This document shows, piece by piece, positions 1-8,604 of a DNA stretch of 13,553 bases. Positions within the stretch are counted from its first letter, which is position 1. Every line of letters begins with the position of its first letter. Below the pieces are notes generated by a model that saw only the letters and a list, made by a program, of their open reading frames with translations, did no database searches and was not told the DNA's origin. The stretch lies in assembly GCA_013696945.1 (NCBI GenBank), contig JACCXQ010000004.1, forward strand, positions 1 through 13,553, given 5' to 3'. Origin of the DNA: Chloroflexota bacterium. Its GTDB lineage: Bacteria > Chloroflexota > Limnocylindria > Limnocylindrales > CSP1-4. Position numbers and translations under genes: made by a program.

Positions 1-62
1 ACCGACGAGTAGAGCGCGGCGGTGCCGACGAAGAGTGCAGCGAGGACGAGCGGGTCGTCCAC
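1..62 (-). CDS. N-terminus of a membrane protein, possibly TauE/SafE-like (partial)
   Basis: An open frame starts at a GTG on positions 62-60, two bases after the pgl stop, and runs off the window edge after about 20 codons. The visible peptide (MDDPLVLAALFVGTAALYSS) is a short acidic start followed by a hydrophobic stretch with small residues, as at the start of an integral membrane protein. The AALYSS segment resembles the first helix of some TauE/SafE (TSUP) anion transporters, but that is recall from very few residues. The spacing implies co-transcription as the last visible member of the pentose phosphate operon. A chance frame or another membrane family is possible; the missing sequence to the left would decide. 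Confidence 0.45.
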   Translation of the reverse strand, partial: MDDPLVLAALFVGTAALYSS

Positions 63-64
63 GT

Positions 65-829
65 TCAGGCCAGCTGCGCGGCGCTCTCGCGGTCGAGCAG
101 CCAGGTCGCGTTCGTGCGAAGTGCGAGCTGCGCCGGCCAGCGGCGCGGGTCGTGCGCCGCGCCCATGACCTGGGCCACGATCGCCGCCTTGCTCGCCCCC
201 GGGACCATGACGATGACGCAGCCGGCCGCGGCGAGGATGCGCGGCGACAGAGTCACTCGCGGCACGTGTGGGGCGACGTGGGCCGGGGCGTCGATCGCGA
301 GTGCCAGCGGCGCATCGGCGTCGAGCGCCGGGCTCCCGGGGAAGACCGAGAGGATGTGGCCGTCCGGCCCCACACCGAGGAGCACGACGTCGAACGCAGG
401 CGTGCCGTCCTCGGCGGGCGGCACGTGTCCCCTTACGGCTTCGGCGTAGCGCGCGGCCGCGACGGCCGGGCCGCCGTCCTCGATCGCCATGTCCACCGGC
501 ACCGGATGGACGTGATCTGCCGTGATCGGGACCGTGAGCGACTTCGCCGCCGAGCCCGCGTTCGAATCGGGATGATCGATCGGGACGTAGCGCTCGTCCC
601 CCCACCACAGATGGATGGGCGACCAATCCAGGTCCGCCGCCTGCTCGGGCTCACCAAGCCTCGCGTAGAGCGCGGCCGCCGAAGATCCCCCGGTCAAAGC
701 CACGTGGCCAACGCCATCGCGCGCCACGGCTTGCCCGAGTGACGCCACCAGTCGGTCCGCCGCTTCCGTGGCGATGGCCGTCGCGTCCGGGAGGATCACG
801 ATCTCCGCTCCTGACGGCCTCCCCGTCAC
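65..829 (-). CDS. pgl: 6-phosphogluconolactonase
   Basis: Hydrolyses 6-phosphoglucono-1,5-lactone to 6-phosphogluconate, the second step of the oxidative pentose phosphate pathway, in the cytosol. The 254-residue product has the family motifs in order: LTGGSS at 45-50, WWGDERYVP at 75-83, an S/N pair at 89-90, the LGVGPDGH phosphate-binding and catalytic segment at 151-158 (His158 the likely catalytic residue), PRVTLS at 190-195, and GASKA at 211-215. Length is normal for the SugarP_isomerase/Pgl family. The GTG start overlaps the opcA stop in GTGA. A second GTG at 799-797, preceded by GGAGCGGAG, is a real alternative giving 244 residues; I prefer the upstream start because the same overlap joins the preceding genes. 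The frame stays open far upstream only as a shadow of opcA. Confidence 0.95.
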   Translation of the reverse strand: MTGRPSGAEIVILPDATAIATEAADRLVASLGQAVARDGVGHVALTGGSSAAALYARLGEPEQAADLDWSPIHLWWGDERYVPIDHPDSNAGSAAKSLTVPITADHVHPVPVDMAIEDGGPAVAAARYAEAVRGHVPPAEDGTPAFDVVLLGVGPDGHILSVFPGSPALDADAPLALAIDAPAHVAPHVPRVTLSPRILAAAGCVIVMVPGASKAAIVAQVMGAAHDPRRWPAQLALRTNATWLLDRESAAQLA

Positions 830-2040
830 GGGCTCAAGCCAACGAGCTCGACGGCCTTTCCCAGGGCCATCTCGAAGACGCGGTCCCCGGATGTGCGGTC
901 CAGGGCCTCGGCCAGGAACGGGGTCTCCTCGAAGGGCTCGAGTGTCCCCGCCCTGCGCGCCACTTGGGCCCCGTTCCAATCCGCGGTGGCGAGGAGATGG
1001 TCGGCCTGACGGGTCACTCGCGCGCGGGTCTGCGCTCGTCCACGGACAAGCTCCATCTCGACGCGCATCAGCGAGCCCGTGCCGGGCACGTTCGAGCCGC
1101 TGCCAGCTTGGATCGGCCGGAACTCGACGGGGATGATGCGGCGCCCCGCGCGGAGCTCCGCGACCAACCGGTCTCCATGCGGGGCCTCCTGGATCGGCCG
1201 CGAGACGGTCCAACCCAGCTGCGCGGCGAGCCAGCCGGCGAAGCACGCGGCCTTGGCGATGCGCATGGTCGTACCTGGCTTGGCGACGTCTATCCGGAGG
1301 TGGCGCACGCCGGGCAGCTCGTGGATGAGGAGGGGATGGTCGAACAGGCTGGCCAGGAGCTCCCGCCAGAGAGTCAGCCGCGCCCAGCCGATGTCGTGGA
1401 CGGTGTTCCCGGCCGTCATCGTGTCGAGCATCCCGCGCAACCCCAGCCGGCCGTCGTCGCGGAAGGAGCCCGAATCGACCAGCAGCCCGTCGGCCATCTC
1501 GGCCAGGTCGTGGTAATGGCGGCTGCGGAACGGGGGGTCGTCCGGCCACCACAGGACAACCGGCAGGTCGTGGATGAGCAGCGGCGCGATGGCCGTCGAG
1601 AGGTGCTGTGACAGCTCGCCGCCGGTCTTGATGAAGATCTCCTCGGTGCAGACCTCGGCGTGGCTCGTGGGCGAGAGATGACATGCCGCGTAGATGTGCG
1701 CGTCGAAGGTGGTCGGGCCGTCAGGGTCGCCCGGTGAGACGACGATGGCTCGCGACGGATGGCGCGATGCGAGGGCATTCACGATGGCCATCGCGCGTTC
1801 GGCGGTCTCCGGGCGCTGCGCGATCACGACGAGCGTCAGCACGCTCGTGCGCATCCTCCCCTTGATCTTGCTCGGCGAGGCGGATGCATCGTCCCCGGCG
1901 TTCGCGTGCGACGCGTCCTCCGCCTCGGCGGCCGTGCCCCAGATGCGGGCAAGCTGCTGGACCGTCTCGCTGATGCTCGAGGCGCGTGCGTGCCAGCGGG
2001 TGGTCGCGACCTCGATCCGTTCAGCGGCTGGGGCCGTCAC
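826..2040 (-). CDS. opcA: Glucose-6-phosphate dehydrogenase assembly/activator protein OpcA
   Basis: OpcA is a non-catalytic partner that promotes oligomerisation and activity of glucose-6-phosphate dehydrogenase, first described in cyanobacteria and common in actinobacteria. The 404-residue protein shows family blocks: RMRTSVLTLVV at 62-72, HPSRAIVV at 94-101, CTEEIF at 131-136, a segment ending LPVVLWWPDDPPF at 159-171, DSGSF at 189-193 and ARLTLWRELLASLFD at 220-234. Residues 38-58 are an Ala/Asp/Ser-rich, probably disordered insert. Two cysteines at 120 and 131 flank the CTEEIF block; cyanobacterial OpcA is redox-controlled, but whether these residues do that is unknown. The gene lies between zwf and pgl with GTGA overlaps on both sides, consistent with coupled synthesis of Zwf and its partner. 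Confidence 0.93.
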   Translation of the reverse strand: MTAPAAERIEVATTRWHARASSISETVQQLARIWGTAAEAEDASHANAGDDASASPSKIKGRMRTSVLTLVVIAQRPETAERAMAIVNALASRHPSRAIVVSPGDPDGPTTFDAHIYAACHLSPTSHAEVCTEEIFIKTGGELSQHLSTAIAPLLIHDLPVVLWWPDDPPFRSRHYHDLAEMADGLLVDSGSFRDDGRLGLRGMLDTMTAGNTVHDIGWARLTLWRELLASLFDHPLLIHELPGVRHLRIDVAKPGTTMRIAKAACFAGWLAAQLGWTVSRPIQEAPHGDRLVAELRAGRRIIPVEFRPIQAGSGSNVPGTGSLMRVEMELVRGRAQTRARVTRQADHLLATADWNGAQVARRAGTLEPFEETPFLAEALDRTSGDRVFEMALGKAVELVGLSP

Positions 2041-3746
2041 AGTCGCCGCCAGCGCCGCCCGTCGTGCTCGATGAGCTTGTCGGCCGCCTCCGGCCCCCAG
2101 GTCCCGGCCTCGTAGAAGCAGATCCCCTCGCCCCCGTCCACGTCGGCCAGCGTGCCCTCGCGGTCCTCCCTCGTCGGCTGCGTGCCGGTCGCCACTTCAT
2201 GGTCCCACTCCCGCCACGTGTCGATGACCGGCGAGACGATCCCCCACGCGGCCTCGACCTCGTCGGCGCGCGTGAACAGCGAGGCGTCGCCGAGCATCGC
2301 GTCGAGGATGAGCGTCTCGTACGCTTCGGGGGCGTCGCGCGAGAACGATGATCCGTATGTGAAGTCCATGTTCACGCTGCGGACGTCGAGGCCGAGCTCG
2401 GGGACCTTGGCCGCGAAGCGCAACAGGATCCCCTCGTCGGGCTGGATGCGCATGGCGAGGAGGTTCGCCTCGGGGTGCGTCGTCGCCTCGCGGAAGAGCA
2501 TCAGCGGCGGCTGCTTGAACTGGATGGCGATCTCCGTGGCGCGTTTGGGCAGCCGCTTCCCGGTGCGGAGGTAGAACGGGACGTCCGCCCAGCGCCAGTT
2601 CTGGACCTCCAGCTTGAGCGCCACGAACGTCTCGACGCGTGACTCAGGGTCGACCTCGGCTTCTTGCCGGTAGCCGGGGACCTTGTGGTCAGCCGACCAG
2701 CCCGCGGTGTACTGGCCGCGCACGACCTGGGCGCGGACGCGTGCCTCGGTCCAGACCGGGTCGATCGCGCGCAGGACGCGGACCTTCTCGTCACGCAGCG
2801 CGTCGGCCTCGAACGCGATGGGCGGCTCCATGGCGACCAGGCTGAGCAGCTGGAGCATGTGGTTCTGGACGATGTCCCGGCTCGCCCCGGCATCCTCGTA
2901 GAACTCGCCGCGGCCCTCGATGCCAAGGTCCTCGCCCACGGTGATCTGCACGTGATCCACGTAGCGACGGTTCCAGAGCGGCTCGAAGATGCCGTTGCCG
3001 AACCGGAAGACGAGCAGGTTCCGGACCGTCTCCTTGCCCAAGTAGTGGTCGATGCGGTAGACCTGCGACTCCTCGAAGACGTGCATCACGGCGTCGTTCA
3101 GTGCCCGTGCCGACTCCAGGTCGTGGCCGAACGGCTTCTCGATGACGATGCGCGCCCATCCCTCACGCTGCCGGTCGAGCCCGACCTTCCCAAGGTTCGA
3201 GACGATGTCGGTGTACGCGGCTGGTGGCGTGGCGAGGTAATAGAGGCGGTTGCCGTGCGTGCTCTGCTCGGCGTCGATCTGTTCCAGGCGCTCCTCGAGT
3301 CCTCGGAAATCCGGCGGGTCCCCGAACTCACCCTGCTGGTAGTGCAGTCCCTCGGCGAAGTGGTCCCACATGCCCTCCTCGACCGTTACCCGAGAGTGCT
3401 CAGAGACGGCCTTCTTCGCGAAGTCCCGGTACTCATCGTCGGTCATGGCGCGGCGGGAGAAGCCCAGCACGACCGACTCGGGCGGCAGAAGGCCGGCGCG
3501 GCGCAGGTTGTAGATGGCGGGAAGGATCTTGCGCTGCGCGAGATCGCCGGTCGCGCCGAAGACCACGACGATGCATGGTGCCGGGATACGCTCGAGGCGC
3601 GTCCCCTCGCGCAGCGGGTTCTCGGGCCTGGTGTCGGGTTCCGCGCGATAGACGCGCAACGCGTCACGGGACTGCTTCCCGCGCGAGGTGCTCGGCGCGG
3701 TGCGTGACGGCGCGGGCTTTGGCTTCTTGGGACGCGTGGCCGTCAC
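2037..3746 (-). CDS. zwf: Glucose-6-phosphate 1-dehydrogenase
   Basis: Oxidises glucose 6-phosphate to 6-phosphoglucono-lactone with reduction of NADP+, the committed step of the oxidative branch. The 569-residue protein has the nucleotide-binding motif GATGDLA at 64-70, EKPFGHDL at 203-210, the active-site signature RIDHYLGKE at 231-239 (His234 and Lys238 within it), and a GASRDIVQNHMLQL block at 287-300. Usual length is about 480-515; the excess is a basic, Pro/Ser/Arg-rich N-terminal tail of about 55 residues before the Rossmann fold. The GTG start shares GTGA with the gnd stop, and no shorter start has a better ribosome site, so I keep the long form, though an internal start cannot be excluded. 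OpcA, encoded next, is its likely partner. Confidence 0.97.
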   Translation of the reverse strand: MTATRPKKPKPAPSRTAPSTSRGKQSRDALRVYRAEPDTRPENPLREGTRLERIPAPCIVVVFGATGDLAQRKILPAIYNLRRAGLLPPESVVLGFSRRAMTDDEYRDFAKKAVSEHSRVTVEEGMWDHFAEGLHYQQGEFGDPPDFRGLEERLEQIDAEQSTHGNRLYYLATPPAAYTDIVSNLGKVGLDRQREGWARIVIEKPFGHDLESARALNDAVMHVFEESQVYRIDHYLGKETVRNLLVFRFGNGIFEPLWNRRYVDHVQITVGEDLGIEGRGEFYEDAGASRDIVQNHMLQLLSLVAMEPPIAFEADALRDEKVRVLRAIDPVWTEARVRAQVVRGQYTAGWSADHKVPGYRQEAEVDPESRVETFVALKLEVQNWRWADVPFYLRTGKRLPKRATEIAIQFKQPPLMLFREATTHPEANLLAMRIQPDEGILLRFAAKVPELGLDVRSVNMDFTYGSSFSRDAPEAYETLILDAMLGDASLFTRADEVEAAWGIVSPVIDTWREWDHEVATGTQPTREDREGTLADVDGGEGICFYEAGTWGPEAADKLIEHDGRRWRRL

Positions 3747-4654
3747 TCCGGCGCTTCCTCCGTCCGGACGGCGTGACCGCCGAACTGCTGGCGCAGCGCG
3801 GCCAGGACCTTGGCGCCGTAGCTCTCCGGCTGCCTGCTTCGGAAACGCGTCAGCAGCGAGAGCGTGATGACGGGCGCGGGGACGTCAAGGTCGATCGCCT
3901 CCTGGACGGTCCAGCGGCCTTCGCCCGAGTCGGCCACCCAGCCGCGCAGCTCGTCGAGTCCCTCCCCGTACTGCTCGAACGCGAGCCCGGCGAGCTCCAG
4001 CAGCCACGAGCGGATCACGGTGCCGTGGTTCCAGGCCTTGGCGATGGCCTCGAGGTCGAGCGGGTACTGCGATGCATGCAGGATCTCGAATCCCTCGGCG
4101 TACGCCTGCATCAGCCCGTACTCGATGCCGTTGTGGACCATCTTCGCGTAGTGCCCGCTCCCCGCCGGACCGCAGTGGACATAGCCACCCTCCGGCGCCA
4201 GTGAGCGAAAGATCGGCTCGAGCGGGCCGACCGCCTCGGGGTCGCCGCCGACCATCGTCCCGTACCCGTTCTTGAGCCCCCAGACGCCGCCCGAGATGCC
4301 GGCATCCACGAATCGGATGCCCTGCGCCTTGAGCACCTCGTGCCGCCGCTTCGAGTCGTGGAAGTCGGCATTGCCGCCGTCCACGATCGTGTCGCCCGGA
4401 GCGAGCAGCTCCGCGAACTCACCGAGCGTCGCCTCGGTCGCGTCCCCGGCGGGGACCATCAGCCAGACGATCCGCGGCACGGGCAGCATCCCCACCACCT
4501 CCTCCGGCGTGAAGCCGCCCTCGAGGCCCTCGGCGACGATCTCCTCGGTCTTCTCGCGCGAGCGGTTGTAGGCGATGACCCGGTGACCAGCCTGGTGCAG
4601 CCGGCGGGCCATGTTGCCGCCCATGCGTCCCAATCCGACGATCGCGAGGTCCAC
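3743..4654 (-). CDS. gnd: 6-phosphogluconate dehydrogenase, decarboxylating (short form)
   Basis: Oxidatively decarboxylates 6-phosphogluconate to ribulose 5-phosphate. At 303 residues it is the short form, lacking the long C-terminal region of the 470-residue enzymes. Motifs: GLGRMGGNMA at 7-16 (dinucleotide binding), NRSREKTEE at 30-38, VDGGN at 91-95, SGG at 121-123, and HYAKMVHNGIEYG at 168-180 with Lys171 and Asn175 as catalytic residues. VADSGEGRWTV at 240-250 is the usual C-terminal block. Short forms are commonly annotated NAD+-dependent, but the NRS cofactor segment matches the NADP+ enzyme of E. coli. The start is the GTG at 4654 because GAGAGGG lies 9 bases upstream; an ATG at 4661 is out of frame. 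The 51-base gap after pgi holds a weak hairpin (CGGCC 4682-4686 with GGCCG 4693-4697). Confidence 0.95.
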   Translation of the reverse strand: MDLAIVGLGRMGGNMARRLHQAGHRVIAYNRSREKTEEIVAEGLEGGFTPEEVVGMLPVPRIVWLMVPAGDATEATLGEFAELLAPGDTIVDGGNADFHDSKRRHEVLKAQGIRFVDAGISGGVWGLKNGYGTMVGGDPEAVGPLEPIFRSLAPEGGYVHCGPAGSGHYAKMVHNGIEYGLMQAYAEGFEILHASQYPLDLEAIAKAWNHGTVIRSWLLELAGLAFEQYGEGLDELRGWVADSGEGRWTVQEAIDLDVPAPVITLSLLTRFRSRQPESYGAKVLAALRQQFGGHAVRTEEAPE

Positions 4655-4705
4655 GGTCCATCCCTCTCGGTCTGCGCTTGGCGGCCGTTCCAGGCCGGAT
4701 GGTCG

Positions 4706-6475
4706 TCAGGCGAGCGCGCGCTCCACTGCGGCGCGGAGCTCCTCGAGCCCGGCGTCGGGATCGTCCGAGAGGTCGATCCGAAGCACCGGCAGCTCGTGGC
4801 TCTCCAGCGACGCGAAGTCACCCAGCGCCTGTGCGTCGATGAGCACCCCGAAGCTCTCACGCCTTCCGGGGATGGGCAGGTCATCGCGGTGTCCGCCGAC
4901 CAGCTGGATGAAGCAGCCCGATGGGGTGCCGCCCTTGTGGAGCTGGCCGGTCGAATGCAGGAAGCGAGGTCCGAAGCCCAGCGTCGTCGCGCGCCCGGTG
5001 CGGTCGCGTAGCGTCCGCTGGAGCTCGCGCATGACAGCCTCGCGCTCAGGCGTACGCGCGAGGTACGCGTGGATGCTCAGGTACCCGTTGGGCCGGGCTC
5101 GGTCGAGATGCCGGCGCAGCTCCCGTGTCAGGTCGCTGCCGGGTTCGGTCAGACGAAGCGGCGCGTCACCGTAGAGCTGCAACCGGCCATCGGTCAGGAG
5201 CGGCGGCTCGGCTGCCAGCTCGCCCCGATCGTGGAAGGCGTCCAGGACGCGCTTCGTGTTCTCCTTCGATTCGGTCACGTTCGGCTCGTCGAACGGGTCG
5301 ATGCCGAGGCCCACCCCACAGAGGGCCGTGGCGAACTCCCAGCGGAAGAACTCGCCGCCCAGCCACTCGCCGCCGTCGAGCGCGAGATCGATGACCGGGT
5401 GGCCGGCCTGGGCGAGCGTATCGAGTGACGCATCGGTCTCGTCCCGCCACTGTTGCGAAGCGCGCCGCCCGAGCCGCACGAAGATCCGATCGGGTCCGTA
5501 GACGCTGGCCGGTCCGAGCGGCTCGCCGTCCACCGGCACGATGCCCGTGCCGTGCTTGCCGGTGCTCTCGGCGACGAGCTGTTCCGCCCATGCCCCGAAC
5601 GCAGCGAGCTGTGGCTCGATGACGAACGTCAGCTTGTCGCGTCCGGCACGCGCCAGCGCAGCGAGCGCCGCCCCCAGCCAGACGCCGGGGTTCGCGGCGT
5701 CGTCCGCGCGGCAGCGCTCGGCCATCAAGCGAGCGTCGCCCAGGAGGCCATCGAGGTCGAGGCCGAGCAACGCGGCGGGCACGAGCCCGACATAGGTCAG
5801 TGCGCTGTAGCGCCCCCCGACATCCTCGGGGTTCAGGAAGACCGATCGGAATGCATCGCTGCCGGGGAACGCGTCCAGGCTCTTGCCAGGGTCGGTGATG
5901 GCGACGAAGTGCTGGCCGACCTCCGACCCAGGGCCGCGGCCGTGCAGCTCGTGCTCCAACTCCCAGAAGTGGGCCAGAAAGGCCAGTGTCTCGGTCGTCG
6001 TGCCTGACTTCGACGCGATCAGGAAGAGCGTGCGCCGGCCGTCGTCCTCGCCCAAAGCGCCACGGACAGCCTCCGGATCGGTCGAGTCCAGCACGGTCAG
6101 CGGGAGGCCGTGGGCCGACCGTGGGAATGCCAGATCGAGCACCTCGGGTGCCAGTGAGCTGCCGCCCATCCCGCAGAGCACGACGCGGTCGAAGCCCTCG
6201 TCGACCACCGCGGCCGCGAACGCCGCCAGCTCTTCACTCCGCTCGTCGAAGAACGAGGGCGCTTCGAGCCAGCCCAACCGGCTGGCGATCCTCGAGGCGA
6301 CCGACTCGTCGTCGGTCCAGAGGGTCGTGTCGCGCTGCCAGATCCGCTCGGCCCAGCGAGCATCGACGGCGCGCCCGATCTGCTGCTCGACCGGGCCGCG
6401 CAGCGATGCCGGAAGCCGCAGTGGCAGCTCGGCCAGGATGTCGAGCGGGTTCGTAGGCGAACGTGTCTCGGTCAT
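4706..6475 (-). CDS. pgi: Glucose-6-phosphate isomerase, Tal-Pgi-fusion type without the transaldolase domain
   Basis: Interconverts glucose 6-phosphate and fructose 6-phosphate. The 589-residue protein carries GMGGSSLAPE at 102-111, the sugar-phosphate loop SKSGTTTET at 155-163, VGGRYSALTYVG at 219-230, AESTGKHG at 302-309 with Glu303, and LHSTGQLHKGG at 506-516, where Lys514 is the likely ring-opening lysine. The N-terminal linker (about 10-50) and C-terminal half resemble the isomerase part of bifunctional transaldolase/glucose-6-phosphate isomerase proteins rather than classic E. coli-type Pgi; the transaldolase domain is absent. The ATG at 6475 lies 7 bases after the tkt stop. A further ATG at 6520 would overlap tkt by 38 bases and add a basic non-family tail, so I reject it. 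Activity without the Tal domain is inferred from intact motifs. Confidence 0.92.
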   Translation of the reverse strand: MTETRSPTNPLDILAELPLRLPASLRGPVEQQIGRAVDARWAERIWQRDTTLWTDDESVASRIASRLGWLEAPSFFDERSEELAAFAAAVVDEGFDRVVLCGMGGSSLAPEVLDLAFPRSAHGLPLTVLDSTDPEAVRGALGEDDGRRTLFLIASKSGTTTETLAFLAHFWELEHELHGRGPGSEVGQHFVAITDPGKSLDAFPGSDAFRSVFLNPEDVGGRYSALTYVGLVPAALLGLDLDGLLGDARLMAERCRADDAANPGVWLGAALAALARAGRDKLTFVIEPQLAAFGAWAEQLVAESTGKHGTGIVPVDGEPLGPASVYGPDRIFVRLGRRASQQWRDETDASLDTLAQAGHPVIDLALDGGEWLGGEFFRWEFATALCGVGLGIDPFDEPNVTESKENTKRVLDAFHDRGELAAEPPLLTDGRLQLYGDAPLRLTEPGSDLTRELRRHLDRARPNGYLSIHAYLARTPEREAVMRELQRTLRDRTGRATTLGFGPRFLHSTGQLHKGGTPSGCFIQLVGGHRDDLPIPGRRESFGVLIDAQALGDFASLESHELPVLRIDLSDDPDAGLEELRAAVERALA

Positions 6476-6482
6476 CGGATGC

Positions 6483-8588
6483 TCATGCCTCGGACGCCAC
6501 TGGATCGCCCGGCGCGACATGGTCAGGTGGCGGGGAGATGACGCGCTCGGCGCGGCCGGTCAGCACGGCGCGACCGAGCTCCGCGACGTGCCCCCCTGTG
6601 AACCCGAAGCGCTCGAAGATGTCCTTGGCCGGCGCCGATGCGCCGAAGCGCTCGATGGCCAGCATCGAGCCCTCGGAACCGACCCATCGATCCCAGCCCT
6701 GTGACACGCCGGCCTCGATGCTCAGGCGCTTCGTGCATCCGGGCGGAAGGACGACGTCCCGGTACTCCACGGGCTGCGCCTCGAAGCGCTCCCAGCACGG
6801 CATCGACACGACGCGTGTGCGGATCGCCTCGGCCAGGAGCGAGTCGCGAGCGGCCATCGCGAGGTGCAGCTCGGAGCCGGTGGCCAGCAGGATGAGGTCA
6901 GGCTGGACGGCGTTGCCGTCTTCGTCGGTGGCGTCGGCGAGGATGTAGGCGCCGCGCGAGACGCCGTCGCGTGCAAGCTCCGCCGTCCCGGCCAGGACCG
7001 GCAGCTTCTGGCGTGTCAGGGCGAGCGCCACGGGTCCATCGCGCCGCTCGATGGCCAAGCGCCACGCGGCGACGGCTTCGTTGGGGTCGCCGGGGCGCAT
7101 GAACCAGAGATTGGGCATCGCGCGCAGCGCCGCGTAGTGCTCGATCGGTTGGTGGGTCGGGCCATCCTCGCCGAGCCCCACCGAGTCGTGCGTCCAGACG
7201 TAGATGACGTGGAGTCGCGAAAGCGCGGCGAGCCGGACGGAGCCGCGCATGTAGTCGCTGAAGTTCAGGAACGTAGCCACGTACGGCATCAGCGCGCCGT
7301 GGTAGCCGATCCCGTTGCCGGCACCGCCCATGGCGTGCTCGCGGACACCGAAACGCAGGTTGCGGCCGGCCTCGTCGGCCGAGAAGTCCCCGGCGCCCTT
7401 GATGTCGGTGAGGTTGCTCTCGGATAGGTCCGCCGCGCCCCCGAACAGCTCCGGCACCGCGCGGCCGAGCACCTGGAGCGTCTCCTGCGACGCGTTCCGG
7501 GTGGCGAGTGGCTCGGCACCGTCCTCGTAGCGCGGCAGCTGGCTGTCCCAGCCGCCCGGCAGCCGCCCATCGATGCGTCGGCGGAGCTCCGCGGCCTCGT
7601 CCGGGAACGCCTCGGCATACGCCTCGAAGCGCTGCTCCCAGTCCGCGGCGAGCTCCCTGCCCCGGTCCACGGCGTCGCGGAAGTGGGCGAGCGCGGCGTC
7701 AGGGATGACGAAGCTCTGGTCGGGGTCCCAGCCGTAGGCTTCCTTGGTCGCTCGCACCTCGTCAGGACCGAGCGGCGAGCCGTGGGCCTTCTGGGTGCCG
7801 GCCTTGTTGGGCGCGCCGTAGCCGATGACCGTGCGCACGGCGATGAGGCTCGGACGCGGGTCCTCCAGCGCAGAGCCGATCGCTCCCTCGATGGTGTCCA
7901 GGTCGTTCCCGTCCTCGACCCGGCGGGTGTCCCAACCATATGCATCGAAGCGTCGAAGGACGTCCTCGCTCCATGCCCAGGAGGTGGGGCCGTCGAGCTG
8001 CACGTGGTTGTCGTCATACAGGAACAGCAGCTTGCCGAGGCGCAGGTGGCCGGCGAGGCTGGCCGCCTCGGAGGCGATGCCCTCCTGTAGATCGCCGTCG
8101 GAGCAGATGCCGAACGTCCGATGGTCGACGATCTCGTGGCCCGGGCGGCCGAACTCGGCGGCCAGCCGCCGCTCGGCGATGGCCATCCCCACGGCGTTCG
8201 CGAAGCCCTGCCCGAGCGGACCGGTGGTCGCGTCCACGCCGGGGGTCAGCCCGTACTCGGAGTGGCCCGGGGTGAGCGACCCGAACTGGCGGAAGCGTTT
8301 CAGCTCGTCGAGCGAGAGGTCATAGCCCGTCAGGTGAAGCAGCGAGTAGAGCAGCATGCTGGCGTGGCCGGCCGAGAGCACGAACCGGTCCCGGTCGAAC
8401 CAGTCGGGCTGGGTCGGGCTGTGGCGCAGGAAGCGCGTCCAGAGCACGTAGGCCATCGGCGCTGCGCCCATGGGAGCGCCGGGATGCCCGCTGTTCGCCT
8501 GCTGGACAGCGTCGATCGACAGGGTCCGGATCGTATCGATGGCGAGCCGGTGGTCGACGCGCGCGGCGGGTCCGGCGGTGATCGTCAT
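6483..8588 (-). CDS. tkt: Transketolase
   Basis: Thiamine-diphosphate enzyme moving two-carbon units between xylulose 5-phosphate and ribose 5-phosphate or erythrose 4-phosphate, the non-oxidative pentose phosphate step. The 701-residue protein is full length. N-terminal domain: [10 protein letters not shown] at 32-41, LSAGHAS at 71-77, TPGHSE at 106-111, GPLGQG at 123-128, and the cofactor motif SDGDLQEG at 163-170 closing with DDN at 192-194. Pyrimidine domain: RFGVREHAM at 412-420, with Glu417 the expected cofactor-activating glutamate, and [14 protein letters not shown] at 468-481. It is the first gene of the operon, starting at an ATG only 8 bases from a TATGAT box and 25 bases from the divergent kinase start. 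No transaldolase gene lies next to it. Confidence 0.97.
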   Translation of the reverse strand: MTITAGPAARVDHRLAIDTIRTLSIDAVQQANSGHPGAPMGAAPMAYVLWTRFLRHSPTQPDWFDRDRFVLSAGHASMLLYSLLHLTGYDLSLDELKRFRQFGSLTPGHSEYGLTPGVDATTGPLGQGFANAVGMAIAERRLAAEFGRPGHEIVDHRTFGICSDGDLQEGIASEAASLAGHLRLGKLLFLYDDNHVQLDGPTSWAWSEDVLRRFDAYGWDTRRVEDGNDLDTIEGAIGSALEDPRPSLIAVRTVIGYGAPNKAGTQKAHGSPLGPDEVRATKEAYGWDPDQSFVIPDAALAHFRDAVDRGRELAADWEQRFEAYAEAFPDEAAELRRRIDGRLPGGWDSQLPRYEDGAEPLATRNASQETLQVLGRAVPELFGGAADLSESNLTDIKGAGDFSADEAGRNLRFGVREHAMGGAGNGIGYHGALMPYVATFLNFSDYMRGSVRLAALSRLHVIYVWTHDSVGLGEDGPTHQPIEHYAALRAMPNLWFMRPGDPNEAVAAWRLAIERRDGPVALALTRQKLPVLAGTAELARDGVSRGAYILADATDEDGNAVQPDLILLATGSELHLAMAARDSLLAEAIRTRVVSMPCWERFEAQPVEYRDVVLPPGCTKRLSIEAGVSQGWDRWVGSEGSMLAIERFGASAPAKDIFERFGFTGGHVAELGRAVLTGRAERVISPPPDHVAPGDPVASEA

Positions 8589-8596
8589 GCCTCGCC

Positions 8597-8602
8597 ATCA
8601 TA
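8597..8602 (-). promoter_or_regulatory. Putative -10 box for the tkt operon
   Basis: On the minus strand this reads TATGAT, five of six matches to TATAAT, ending 8 bases before the tkt ATG. No good -35 hexamer lies 16-18 bases further upstream. This position would start transcription at or very near the ATG, giving a leaderless or near-leaderless mRNA; the GAGG beside the ATG is too close to act as a normal ribosome site. Confidence 0.45.
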
Positions 8603-8604
8603 GT
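8599..8604 (+). promoter_or_regulatory. Putative weak -10 box for the divergent kinase
   Basis: Plus-strand CATAGT matches TATAAT at four of six bases and ends 8 bases before the kinase GTG at 8613. It overlaps the minus-strand TATGAT by four bases, so the two divergent units may share one melting site. No -35 was recognised. Weak on sequence alone. Confidence 0.25.

Noticed and set aside
35..1611. Long plus-strand frames opposite pgl and opcA
   Set aside because: They are antisense to clear family members and their products are low-complexity Arg-rich.
830..1684. Extension of the pgl frame far upstream into opcA
   Set aside because: The extra residues are Arg/Pro-rich out-of-frame opcA sequence; family homology begins only near the GTG at 829.
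2664..3707. 347-codon plus-strand frame opposite zwf
   Set aside because: It mirrors the codon structure of zwf and has no recognisable domain; a high-GC shadow.
6476..6520. Upstream ATG for pgi
   Set aside because: It would overlap tkt by 38 bases and add a 15-residue basic tail unlike the family.
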